Origin: Candidatus Thiomargarita nelsonii
GTDB taxonomy: Bacteria; Pseudomonadota; Gammaproteobacteria; Beggiatoales; Beggiatoaceae
Assembly (NCBI GenBank): GCA_000785145.2
Contig: JSZA02000006.1
Coordinates: 1 to 48,464 of the forward strand
Length of the DNA: 48,464 nucleotides
Reading direction: 5' to 3'
This document shows positions 16,406 to 24,603 of this stretch, piece after piece (position 1 is the stretch's first letter; each line of letters opens with the position of its first letter). The notes below the pieces were generated by a model. The model saw only the letters and a list, made by a program, of their open reading frames with translations. It ran no database searches and had not been told where the DNA came from. The position numbers and the translations under genes are program-made.

Positions 16406-17713
16406 CTAGCTCATTGGAACAACGGGGTTTTCTTCCACAACCCCGTTTGTCGTGAAAATAGCCTCTTGCGTTTTTTTGGGAACAGTTTTATTAAGAAATA
16501 ATACTTCTCGCCATAAAGCTAAAGCTTTAGGTTTATCAAATAATTTATCAAAAAGTTCGCGGGCATTTATGCCCATTTGTTGACAACGCTCAGTATTTTC
16601 TGCTAAAAATATGATCTGATTAGCGAGTCCCTGGCTATCTTTTTCAGGCACCGTTATACCACAATCATAGTAACTCAAAACACGCGGAATTTCACCTTCC
16701 TTATCCCCAATATAAAGGACAGGACGACCCGCTGCCGCAATACCATAAAACTTACTCGGCACAATCAAAGCTTCCAACGCAGGATGTAAAGTAATCAAGT
16801 GTACATCAGCCACCGTCAAACTTTTTCCTAAACGTTCCCGAGGTTGATAGGGACGAAATATCACATTGACCAATCTGCGTTCGGCGACTTCCTGAACTAT
16901 CCACTTTCGCTGACTGCCGTTTCCGATGAATAAAAAAATAATTTTTTCATTTTCAGCAAGCTTTTCGGCAGCCTCTAATAAAGTCGCAAATTCATGGGGG
17001 CGTCCCATATTGCCTGAGTAAGCGACCACAAATTTATCTTGTAGTCCCCACTCCCTAGCTAAGGGATTATTGGCTTTTGCCAGAGGCTGAATATTCTCAC
17101 CATCCGCCCAATTGTGTATCTCTGTTATTTGAGTCTTCGCTAACCCAAGGCGAGTCAAGCGTTTTGCCATCAAATCCCCTAGCACAACATTTATCTGGGC
17201 ACGTTGAAGGGACCTGTTTCGTAAGAACTGTAACAGATTAAATACCCTACCTCGCATACCAAAAACGCCTAAAGCAGATGCAATTTCAGGAAATATATCT
17301 TGTAACCAATTCACTAAAACCGCACCACGCCATTTCACTATCACAGAAGCAACAATTGAAATCAGCGGCGGATCCGTTTTAGCGATCACCACATCCCCAG
17401 GAGAAACTAAACGCCACAAGCGCCAAGCAGCGGAGGTGTAAAAAGTCAGATAATCAAATGCGCGTCCTAGCAAATGTAGCCTACCAAAACGGCTAGTCCA
17501 GAGGCGATGAATTTGTACTTGATTGATAACTTCAAAGGAGGGGAGTTTGATGCTAGGATCATCATAGCACTGGCTACTGGTGATGATATGGACATTTTGA
17601 TCTTGGGCAAGATCAAAGGCGAGATCACTCAACAACTGACTGGTAGCAGAAATATCTGGGTAAAAGTAACGGTTGATAAAAATGAGTTTTTTTTGTTTAG
17701 CTAATTTCTTCAT
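16406..17713 (-). CDS. Glycosyltransferase family 4 (WbuB-like)
   Basis: Protein of 435 aa. Two Rossmann halves of the GT-B fold: N-terminal FINRYFYPDISATSQLL...DLA with VVIAKTDPPLIS and LVNWLQDIFPEIA, and C-terminal FVVAYSGNMGRPHEF, FIGNGSQRKWI, VPSKFYGIAAAGRPVLYIGD. This combination is close to the WbuB-type fucosaminyl/aminosugar transferases of O-antigen clusters. It would transfer a sugar onto a lipid-linked oligosaccharide on the cytoplasmic face; donor and acceptor are not deducible. It is the last gene of the minus-strand polysaccharide cluster. A CDS-free gap follows upstream (17714-18064). Confidence 0.88.
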   Translation of the reverse strand: MKKLAKQKKLIFINRYFYPDISATSQLLSDLAFDLAQDQNVHIITSSQCYDDPSIKLPSFEVINQVQIHRLWTSRFGRLHLLGRAFDYLTFYTSAAWRLWRLVSPGDVVIAKTDPPLISIVASVIVKWRGAVLVNWLQDIFPEIASALGVFGMRGRVFNLLQFLRNRSLQRAQINVVLGDLMAKRLTRLGLAKTQITEIHNWADGENIQPLAKANNPLAREWGLQDKFVVAYSGNMGRPHEFATLLEAAEKLAENEKIIFLFIGNGSQRKWIVQEVAERRLVNVIFRPYQPRERLGKSLTVADVHLITLHPALEALIVPSKFYGIAAAGRPVLYIGDKEGEIPRVLSYYDCGITVPEKDSQGLANQIIFLAENTERCQQMGINARELFDKLFDKPKALALWREVLFLNKTVPKKTQEAIFTTNGVVEENPVVPMS

Positions 17714-17865
17714 CTTATTTCTTGGCTTACAACATTAGGACTGACACTTTGATAATTCATATAAAATATATTGATAATATCCATTAGTTAATGTAATATT
17801 TGTAGTAACATATTTTTATATTTTTGACAATGCCTAAGTCCTAAGTTAGTGTTAAATAAGCAGGC

Positions 17866-17985
17866 ATAATCAGTAATTAGCTTGCTACCTTTTTCATTTC
17901 GAGCTCCATCATGATAAAATTTTTCCATAGACCATTTATGGTCACCTCAACAAATTTGGATGATAATATCATACCCAAAAATTTT
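17866..17985 (-). pseudogene. Remnant of the 3' end of an SGNH hydrolase gene
   Basis: The stretch AATTAGCTTGCTACCTTTTT and ACCATTTATGGTCA, with a later ATATCATA, parallels 18131-18245, the 3' part of the next gene. The copy is degraded and has no open frame. It indicates that a second SGNH gene once stood here. The rest of 17714-18064 is AT-rich and holds nothing I can name. Confidence 0.7.
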
Positions 17986-18064
17986 TTTCCCGCTGCTTGA
18001 ATTGTCACAAAGCCTGATCCAAAAATACTCTCCAATCAATGATTCTAGCAAAAAGTATTCCACT

Positions 18065-19197
18065 TTAATTTTCTCTGGAGTGACCGGTTTGCAACATTTC
18101 TGCTAAACGTGGTTTTAACCATAACCATGCCTTATTTGCAATTAGCTTGCTACCTTTTTCATTTGGATGTCCATCATTTGGAATGACAAAATCTTCCAGC
18201 CGACCATTTATGGTCAACAAAACTTCAAAAGTCATATCATAAAAAGGAATGTCCTCTTTTAGAAATATCTCCTCAGCTTTTCTCATAAATGCCTTTGTTG
18301 GGCCAATATTTTTTTCTTGTTTTTCTTGAGCATTTCTAAAGTGCCATCCTGTGGTCAATATGAACAATCGTACTTCATGCTTATCACACCACTGTTTAAG
18401 TCGATGAAACAACGCCTGCCCCAGATTAACGGCATCTGCCTGGTTTGTCTGCAAATCAGGTGAGGCTGCAATGGGTATTGAACCTATATTCCGATGATGT
18501 GTATTTGCTTGTGATTGAATGGCTAGATGGCGAAAAAATTGCAATAAATGGGAATGTTCTAGCAACCATTGATAAAAAGGAAAAGAATTCATAAACTTTT
18601 TTATGCTCGTGTTATTCTGAATTCCTTGTCTTACCGACAGTTCAAGCAAGGTAGCATCCTCAAGCTTATAAATAGCCTGTTTGATACTGCGACCAATGTC
18701 ATCCGTGTTAAGAAAGACAACAATTGCTTCAGGGTTAATTTGTTCTCCAAATTCCTCAATAAAAGCTAAATAATCTGCTGTCCCCCAACCGCCTGCACCA
18801 CCATTCAAAAGCTGGAAAGTCGCTTTCCCCAACTCACGATCAATATAATTTTGTAAATGATGAATATAAGTCTCTTTTTCTGCTAATAACCAACCAAAGG
18901 TATATGAATCACCCACAACAAGGATCTTTGGAATGTTTGGTTGAATTGCTCCCCGCGTAGATGAAGTTCATTAAAGCGGTATTGCACCACTCTACTTCCC
19001 TTCTGGTGACGCGCTGTTCCACCCGATTTATTAAGCATGTAACCTTTTTCACTGTTCACACGCCAAGTGCCACTCAGTGGCTGGGGTAGAAATATACGGA
19101 TTATAGCCTCTGCTAGGAGCAGAGATAATGTAATAGAAAGAATAACTAGGGAGCGTTCCCCCCAAAAATGATTTTTTTTTGAAATTGTCTCTGCCAT
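18065..19197 (-). pseudogene. SGNH/GDSL hydrolase-like protein, frameshifted
   Basis: An N-terminal part (from ATG 19197: cytoplasmic start, membrane anchor LVILSITLSLLLAEAIIRIF) ends in the wrong frame. The catalytic part begins in another frame with LVVGDSYTFGW (GDS motif) and ends with VIPNDGHPNEKGSKLIAN (the D-x-x-H block). A one-base loss or two-base gain near 18950-18957, around GGGG, would join RFNELHLRG to IQPNIPKILVVGDSYTFGW. Such membrane-anchored SGNH proteins often remove or add acetyl groups on polysaccharide. Either a true pseudogene or a sequencing error; both halves are otherwise undamaged. Confidence 0.8.
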
Positions 19198-19208
19198 TTT
19201 TTTAATTC

Positions 19209-19781
19209 TCAATCAGGGCTGCGTTCTTTGATAGCTAAAGCCGGACAACCTTGATAAATCCACCATGCCTTAAGCTCTTTTGTTGCGACACTACCCAATC
19301 CTAGAACGGCACCCTCCCTGACAATAACGCCCGGTGCAACCGTTGATCGTGCTGTTAACCAAGCCTGATCCTCAACCGTAATCGGTTTAACTATTAAATC
19401 AAAAGTTTCGCTGTTCCAATCATGGCTACCAGTACACAGAAATGTTCCCTGGGACAAACAACAGTGACGACCAATCGTCACATTAGCCAGATTATCAATC
19501 CAAACATTTTCGCCAATCCAAGAAAAGTCTCCAATTTGCAATCGCCATGGAAACTTGACTATCACACCAGGTTTTATGGTGACGGTTTTTCCGATTTTAG
19601 CACCGAACAAGCGCAATAAAAACACGCGATGCATCGAGCCTGGTATCCAAGAACTCATCAACAGCCACTGTAAAATAAGCCAGATGATCTCGATAGCCAT
19701 GGCTCGCCCTCGCTCAAAACCCTTTGAATTATAACGATCTAAACGCAAAATGATTTTAACTCCATACAATTTGCCCCCCAT
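19209..19781 (-). CDS. WcaF-like hexapeptide acetyltransferase
   Basis: About 190 aa from ATG 19781. It begins with the family's LDRYNSKGFERGRAMAIE and a hydrophobic LILQWLLMSSWIPGS, then RLFGAKIGKTVTIKPGVIVKFPWRLQIGDFSWIGENVWIDNL and left-handed beta-helix repeats, ending with the APGVIVREGAVLGLGSVATKEL, YQGCPALAIK pattern. It would acetylate a sugar of the polysaccharide from acetyl-CoA. A longer frame to 19910 exists, but its first 43 codons are read from a repeat element (19788-19876), so the short start is preferred. The downstream SGNH gene begins 12 bases later. Confidence 0.88.
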   Translation of the reverse strand: MGGKLYGVKIILRLDRYNSKGFERGRAMAIEIIWLILQWLLMSSWIPGSMHRVFLLRLFGAKIGKTVTIKPGVIVKFPWRLQIGDFSWIGENVWIDNLANVTIGRHCCLSQGTFLCTGSHDWNSETFDLIVKPITVEDQAWLTARSTVAPGVIVREGAVLGLGSVATKELKAWWIYQGCPALAIKERSPD

Positions 19782-19787
19782 TAATCC

Positions 19788-19876
19788 CAATGCCATCGCC
19801 GTTAAGGGCAACCACAAGGGATTGCCCCTACGAAACGTTATATCATGTAGGGGCAATCCTTTATGGTTGCCCTTAC
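19788..19876. mobile_element. MITE-like element (GTTAAGGGCAACC arms)
   Basis: Left arm CAATGCCATCGCCGTTAAGG plus GCAACCACAAGGGATTGCCC, right arm GTAGGGGCAATCC then TTTATGGTTGCCCTTA. The left end closely matches the left end of the 37892 element; the right end lacks TGGCATTG. It lies across the 3' end of the upstream glycosyltransferase and supplies its last 12 codons and stop. Confidence 0.75.
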
Positions 19877-21046
19877 AGAAGAAGGTGGCGATCCACCGCC
19901 CAAAATCCATTCATAGACAGAATGCATTTCAGCCGCAATTTTAGGCCAAGTAAATTGTTCTGCCACCAGTTTTCGTCCACATAAGCCTAAAGTCTGACGC
20001 TCATTATCAGACATTGAGAAAAGTGCATCAAGTCCCTGAGCAATACTCTCTTGATTAGCCTCAACTTGAATGGCGGCACCCACCTTAAACCCTTCTGGTA
20101 AGTTACAGTGCGGCGTCATCAACACTGGCAAACCATACGACCAAGCCTCTAGTATGACCATGGGTAGCCCTTCACTAAAAGAAGGTAAGATAAAAGCGTT
20201 TGCCCTAGAATAACTCGCGTGTTTATCAGTGTTGAATTGCGGACCAGCAAAAATAACACGATCCTGAATACCTAATTTTCGACACAACATTTTGAGTTCA
20301 TTTTCGTGACCATTTTGATCCCAACCGGCAATGACCAAATACCAGTCATGGTTCAAAACCATATCCCAAGCATAAAGAAGATTTAACAATCCCTTTTTAG
20401 GGTGTAACCTGCCCAAGTATAATAAGACTTTGGCATCATCCGGCACCTCCCATTGTGTCGCAACCGGTTTTGATTCAGGTGGCAAAAAAACACCGTTTGG
20501 AATCACACAAATGGGATTTTGTAATCCATAAGCCCGTATAGAACGCGCCTCCGATTCACAGAGAGCATGTAGGCAAGTGGCAGCATGTAAATGGGCATTT
20601 TCATACAAGCGGCTTATTAAACGTTTTTTCCAAGGTGAATTTTGCAGCGCCCACGCATCCAGCATACCCCTCGGTGAGATCAAATAAGGTTTTTTTGTCT
20701 GTTTAGCCCATTGCAAGCCCGCCAGTGAAGGATACGTCCAAATACCATGAGCATGATATAAATCTAAGTCTGCATCATACAAAGCTTGTCTCAATCTTGG
20801 CGCATACCCAAGGGATAATGGTCCACTGATGTTGAATGCTTGGACTGGCATTTCACCCCACTTAGATAAATCTTTGCTGGTATATTCATCGGCTAATCCA
20901 AACACTTGTATATCAATCTTAGGCGAATGATGCAATTGTAAAGCTAATTGGCGAACAGAATTATACAAACCACCTGCATTGCGAGAGACGGATGAGGTGA
21001 GAATGCCTAGTTTTATTTTTTCGGTGCAAGGAGAGTCTAGTGCCAT
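19838..21046 (-). CDS. Glycosyltransferase family 4
   Basis: About 402 aa from ATG 21046, two bases after the asnB stop. N-terminal GT-B half: LTSSVSRNAGGLYNSVRQLA, YHAHGIWTYPSLAG, SPRGMLDAWAL. C-terminal half: VLLYLGRLHPKKGL, then SFSEGLPMVILEAWSYGLPV with the E-x7-E nucleotide-sugar motif. The sugar is unknown. The last residues (VRATIKDCPYMI) come from the 19788-19876 element, which also gives the stop codon; the natural end was probably near EWILGG. Likely still functional since only the tail changed. Confidence 0.9.
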   Translation of the reverse strand: MALDSPCTEKIKLGILTSSVSRNAGGLYNSVRQLALQLHHSPKIDIQVFGLADEYTSKDLSKWGEMPVQAFNISGPLSLGYAPRLRQALYDADLDLYHAHGIWTYPSLAGLQWAKQTKKPYLISPRGMLDAWALQNSPWKKRLISRLYENAHLHAATCLHALCESEARSIRAYGLQNPICVIPNGVFLPPESKPVATQWEVPDDAKVLLYLGRLHPKKGLLNLLYAWDMVLNHDWYLVIAGWDQNGHENELKMLCRKLGIQDRVIFAGPQFNTDKHASYSRANAFILPSFSEGLPMVILEAWSYGLPVLMTPHCNLPEGFKVGAAIQVEANQESIAQGLDALFSMSDNERQTLGLCGRKLVAEQFTWPKIAAEMHSVYEWILGGGSPPSSVRATIKDCPYMI

Positions 21047-21047
21047 T

Positions 21048-22892
21048 TCAATGTGGTAAATCAATGTTATATTCTCGCCGCCACAATTCAAACATAGTCA
21101 ACGCAAACAATCTGTTAGCATTTGAATAACCTTGGCTTTGATTTTTGAGCAGCCTTTGTATCATACTTTGATCAAACAATTCTGCATCCCTAAGTGTCGA
21201 TTTTATGAAATCTCCCCAACCCGTCTTAAACCAACTGGCAATCGGCATTGTAAAGCCTTGTTTTCGTTTAATATCCAAATTATGAGGTAAATGTTTACGC
21301 GCTAAGTGGCGCAATAAAATTTTACGTTCAGATTGAGTCGCTCGCAACTTATCTGGTACACGTTTAAAGGCAAATTCTATCAAGGGATAACTTAAAAAAG
21401 GCGCACGTATCTCCAGTGATGCCAGCATACTCGCACGATCCACCTTGACAAGAAAGGCATCCACCAAAGTGGTTTGGAAATCCACCGCCATAGCCTGCTG
21501 AGCGGGAGAATGTTCCGCCACACAAAAACGCTCTTTATAATTTTCAGGAGAAGAATTGATAATAGCAGGTGATAATAAACGCTCGCGTGATACTTTATCA
21601 AAATATAAATTTATATATGAAATGCCCCTTTGTACACCTCCACCAAAGCCAATGAGATGGTTTCGTCCTCGCATACCGACAGGCAGCATATAAGATGCAA
21701 GATATCCTATAGATGATCGTAAAAAGTTTGGAATTATGCGTCGCAGGCGTATTTGTCGTTGAATCCAAGAATAGTGGGGATAGCCGCCAAACAACTCATC
21801 TCCACCATCACCACTTAGCGCGACTGTCGCATGTTGACGGATCATTTGTGATACAAGATAGGTGGGCACAATTGCATGATCTGCAATGGGCTCATCAAAT
21901 TGGCGGGCTAATTTGGGTAAAATATCCACAGCGGCGGGCTCCGCAACTAACGCCAGATGCTCTGTTCCAAAATGCTCTGCTACAATTTTCGCATAAGGGG
22001 CTTCATCATATTCCGCGTGTCCAGCGAAAGAAACGGTAAAAGTTTTGATGGCACGACTTGTCGCCTGTGCCGCCATCGCCGTAATTAAGCTAGAATCTAG
22101 CCCACCACTTAACAAGACACCGACGGGTACATCCGCTATTAATTGACGACGCACAGAATCTTCAAGTAAATTTTCAAGTTCCCCAGTTAACGCTTCTTGA
22201 TCATGAGAAATAGTCGCTAATTCTGGTAATTGCCAATAACGCCAAATATGGATTTTTCCACTTCGATACGTCATGCAATGCCCTTGTGGCAATTTATGTA
22301 CCCCTTTAACGAGACACATTTCACCAGGAATATATCCATACGCCAGATAGAAATTCAGCCCCTCTAAGTCTAATTGTCGAGAAAAACCAGGTATCGACAA
22401 CAACCCTTTCAATTCAGAGGCAAATACTAACTTGTCATTATTGTGTTGATAAAATAAAGGCTTTTCACCCGCCCGATCACGGGCCAAAAAAAGCTGCTTT
22501 TCTCTACTATCATAAATACAAAAGGCAAACATACCCTCTAATCTTGAAAGGCACTGAGTACCCCATGCTTTGTAGGACTCTAACAGAACTTCCGTATCAC
22601 TTTGAGTGCGGAATGTGTGCCCCATTGCCCTCAGTTCATCCTTTAATTCACGATAATTATAAATTTCTCCATTAAAAACTATCGTTAATGCGCCAACCTG
22701 CATAGGCTGATGCCCGCCTGACGATAAATCAATAATTGACAAACGCCGATGAGCAAGCCCCACACAAGCATCCTGAGACCACCAGATGCCGGCATCATCA
22801 GGACCACGATGAGTCATCGTGTCTCTCATAGTAGAAAGCGACTCACGATCTTGTAGAGGCGCTGAAGAAGCTATTCCGGCAATACCACACAT
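21048..22892 (-). CDS. asnB: Asparagine synthase (glutamine-hydrolysing)
   Basis: Protein of 614 aa. The N-terminal glutaminase has nucleophile Cys2 (MCGIAGI), THRGPDDAG and FNGEIYNY. The synthetase domain has the PP-loop GVLLSGGLDSSLI and LSGDGGDELFGGYPHY. AsnB-type enzymes in polysaccharide clusters may make asparagine or amidate a sugar acid; the sequence does not tell which. It is tightly linked to the downstream glycosyltransferase. The upstream neighbour ends in a GTCCAAGAT hairpin. Confidence 0.93.
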   Translation of the reverse strand: MCGIAGIASSAPLQDRESLSTMRDTMTHRGPDDAGIWWSQDACVGLAHRRLSIIDLSSGGHQPMQVGALTIVFNGEIYNYRELKDELRAMGHTFRTQSDTEVLLESYKAWGTQCLSRLEGMFAFCIYDSREKQLFLARDRAGEKPLFYQHNNDKLVFASELKGLLSIPGFSRQLDLEGLNFYLAYGYIPGEMCLVKGVHKLPQGHCMTYRSGKIHIWRYWQLPELATISHDQEALTGELENLLEDSVRRQLIADVPVGVLLSGGLDSSLITAMAAQATSRAIKTFTVSFAGHAEYDEAPYAKIVAEHFGTEHLALVAEPAAVDILPKLARQFDEPIADHAIVPTYLVSQMIRQHATVALSGDGGDELFGGYPHYSWIQRQIRLRRIIPNFLRSSIGYLASYMLPVGMRGRNHLIGFGGGVQRGISYINLYFDKVSRERLLSPAIINSSPENYKERFCVAEHSPAQQAMAVDFQTTLVDAFLVKVDRASMLASLEIRAPFLSYPLIEFAFKRVPDKLRATQSERKILLRHLARKHLPHNLDIKRKQGFTMPIASWFKTGWGDFIKSTLRDAELFDQSMIQRLLKNQSQGYSNANRLFALTMFELWRREYNIDLPH

Positions 22893-22908
22893 TTTTGTAT
22901 CCTATCTA

Positions 22909-22931
22909 GGAGTCCAAGATTTATCTTGGAC
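22909..22931. repeat. GGAGTCC hairpin giving a stop codon
   Basis: GTCCAAGATTTATCTTGGAC at 22912-22931. Read on the minus strand, CCA AGA TAA ends the upstream glycosyltransferase frame. Confidence 0.88.
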
Positions 22932-24063
22932 GTGCCACAGTAACGGCATTAAAAAAACCGTTTGCAAATTGTTCAGGGCTACAGGCAGCCACTCTCTTTC
23001 TGCTTAATTCTCCCATTTTTTTTCTTGACTCTTCACTCAAATTGTGTACATTTATCAATGAATCGCTTATATCATCTAAACGGGTTGGCTCAAATAAAAA
23101 ACCATTTTCGCCATCGCGGACAAGTTCCGCACAAGCCCCTACAGTACGGCTCCCTAAAATCGGCAAACCTGCCGCACAAGCTTCATTAACCACCAGCCCC
23201 CATTGTTCTTGCAATGCTGGATGTATAAAGGCATTAGCAAGCCCATACCAATTTATAATCTCCTTATATGATATAAAGCCCGGTAAATGCACATAATTCG
23301 TTAGATTGTTATCATTAATGAGAGCTTTAATCGCTGCTGCTTCAACACCAGTACCACATATCACCAGTTCCCAAGCTTGATCAACACCCACTTTCTCACG
23401 GTAAACCGCATAAGCTTTGACAAGACGATCAATATTCTTGCGCTTAATCAAGCGAGTCACTGCTATGAAATAAGGTTTTTTAGGTATTTTAGTTTGTCTA
23501 ACTGCACCTTGAAGAAAATAATCATTATCAACGGCATCATAACCCAGAAAAATCTTATTTTCGGGAAAACCCAGCTTAATCAAATAATCTTTATGCGCCT
23601 TTCCCCCCACCAGTGCGGCACTAAATTTTTTTATTAAAAAAAATGATTTAAATAACTCGCGCCACCAATAGCGTTTTTCGTCATCAAACTTACTTTCACT
23701 CATAACAATGGTAGGCACCTTATGATGACGACACCAAGATAATGCAGCACGAGCATCGGGAAAGCCCCATCCGGCAATCGCAACCACATCGGGCTGCAAA
23801 GAATTTAAAGTAGCCCGAACAGCGGGAACCGCATCTGGTGTGTATGGACTGTAATCTTTATGATCATCTTGCTGCTTGGATAACAGAGTTATTAACGGAA
23901 ATGACATTTCCTCTTCTAAATTACCCCAAGGGTGTTCATCACCATTGTCAACCGTTTGAATGGCTGTGAGTTTTCCACCATTTTGCCCAAGTATATTTTG
24001 AGCGGCGCGTAGTCTGGCGGCATGGTAACCGCCTATGTTATAAAACATTATTGCAACATGCAT
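22921..24063 (-). CDS. Glycosyltransferase family 4
   Basis: Protein of 380 aa. N-terminal MHVAIMFYNIGGYHAARLRAA and VVAIAGWGFPDARAAL form the acceptor half. C-terminal YFIAVTRLIKRKNIDRLVKAY, LVICGTGVEAAAIKALI, HLPGFISYKEIINWYGLANA and PALQEQWGLVVNEACAAGLPIL form the donor half with the E-x7-E-like motif. Substrates unknown. Its final residues VARPR and the TAA stop are read from a GTCCAAGAT hairpin (22909-22931). It is the last gene before a 540-bp stretch of repeats and remnants that interrupts the cluster. Confidence 0.9.
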   Translation of the reverse strand: MHVAIMFYNIGGYHAARLRAAQNILGQNGGKLTAIQTVDNGDEHPWGNLEEEMSFPLITLLSKQQDDHKDYSPYTPDAVPAVRATLNSLQPDVVAIAGWGFPDARAALSWCRHHKVPTIVMSESKFDDEKRYWWRELFKSFFLIKKFSAALVGGKAHKDYLIKLGFPENKIFLGYDAVDNDYFLQGAVRQTKIPKKPYFIAVTRLIKRKNIDRLVKAYAVYREKVGVDQAWELVICGTGVEAAAIKALINDNNLTNYVHLPGFISYKEIINWYGLANAFIHPALQEQWGLVVNEACAAGLPILGSRTVGACAELVRDGENGFLFEPTRLDDISDSLINVHNLSEESRKKMGELSRKRVAACSPEQFANGFFNAVTVARPR

Positions 24064-24065
24064 AA

Positions 24066-24167
24066 AATCAGTTATCAGTTATCAGTTATCGTATTTCTGC
24101 CTGTTCAGGTTTGCAAGCGGCTCCGTAACGTTTTTGATCAGAAAACGTTTAGGACGGGGTTGCAAAC
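24066..24167. repeat. ATCAGTT repeats and GTTTGCAA palindrome
   Basis: Three ATCAGTT units (24067-24090) resemble the ACTGATAACTGATAACTG before DUF971. An inverted repeat 24109-24167 follows, with outer GTTTGCAA/TTGCAAAC and inner AACGTTTT/AAAACGTT around TGATCA. Confidence 0.65.
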
Positions 24168-24202
24168 TATCCTAGTAAGTTTTAAGCCCATAAATCATTG
24201 TT

Positions 24203-24303
24203 GTAGGGTGCGTCCTACGCACCTTGACGCTCAGTGAAAAAGGTTCCGAGGCAAAAGTTTTCGCGCGCGAAAACTTTTGCCTCGGAAGTAGGACGCACCC
24301 TAC
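24203..24303. repeat. Nested repeats: GTAGGGTGCGTCC carrying CCGAGGCAAAAG palindrome
   Basis: The outer arms (GTAGGGTGCGTCCTACGCACC at 24203, GTAGGACGCACCCTAC ending at 24303) are split by a perfect hairpin at 24246-24285 (CCGAGGCAAAAGTTTTCGCG). The inner hairpin is the one at the window start and within 37892-38021. Confidence 0.85.
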
Positions 24304-24310
24304 ATCAAAA

Positions 24311-24418
24311 CTATTTACAATGGAATAAAAATAGGATGAACAATTTATCCGCAATGACCTGATTGCCATTCAAATACGCAATGACAATATTCGTATCAAG
24401 ATGATAAGTTAATGCCAC
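24311..24418 (-). pseudogene. VapC-like PIN toxin, N-terminal remnant
   Basis: About 35 codons from GTG 24418: YHLDTNIVIAYLNGNQVIADKL is the start of PIN-domain toxins, with the first catalytic aspartate. The rest of the roughly 130-residue domain is gone and the frame ends in non-homologous sequence, so no active RNase remains. It overlaps the small antitoxin-like frame. Confidence 0.75.
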
Positions 24419-24554
24419 GGGGACGGCTTTGATGTCGTTGTTCATTGATTTCTGCAAAAATATCAGGGATAGTTGGATCTCCCGTTTTATGGGCGAGTTC
24501 AATATATTTTCCTTTTATAATACCTTGGATATGCATACCTGTCTGTTCTTCCAT
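24396..24554 (-). CDS. Small antitoxin-like protein preceding PIN remnant
   Basis: A 52-aa frame from ATG 24554 (GIIKGKYIELAHKTGDPTIP, then IFAEINEQRHQSRPRGINLSS). Size, position and overlap with the PIN remnant suggest the VapB-side antitoxin of a broken toxin-antitoxin pair. No AbrB or other DNA-binding motif is obvious. It may be intact or itself a fragment. Confidence 0.5.
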   Translation of the reverse strand: MEEQTGMHIQGIIKGKYIELAHKTGDPTIPDIFAEINEQRHQSRPRGINLSS

Positions 24555-24603
24555 CAAGCATTTTCATAACTAAAAATATAGTACAACGGAACACTGATAA
24601 CGG

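Noticed and set aside
19750..19984. Small plus-strand frames and the N-terminal extension of the WcaF-like gene (to 19910)
   Set aside because: They are encoded by the GGGCAACC/GGTTGCCC element, not by a conserved gene; family members start at LDRY-type sequence shortly after ATG 19781.
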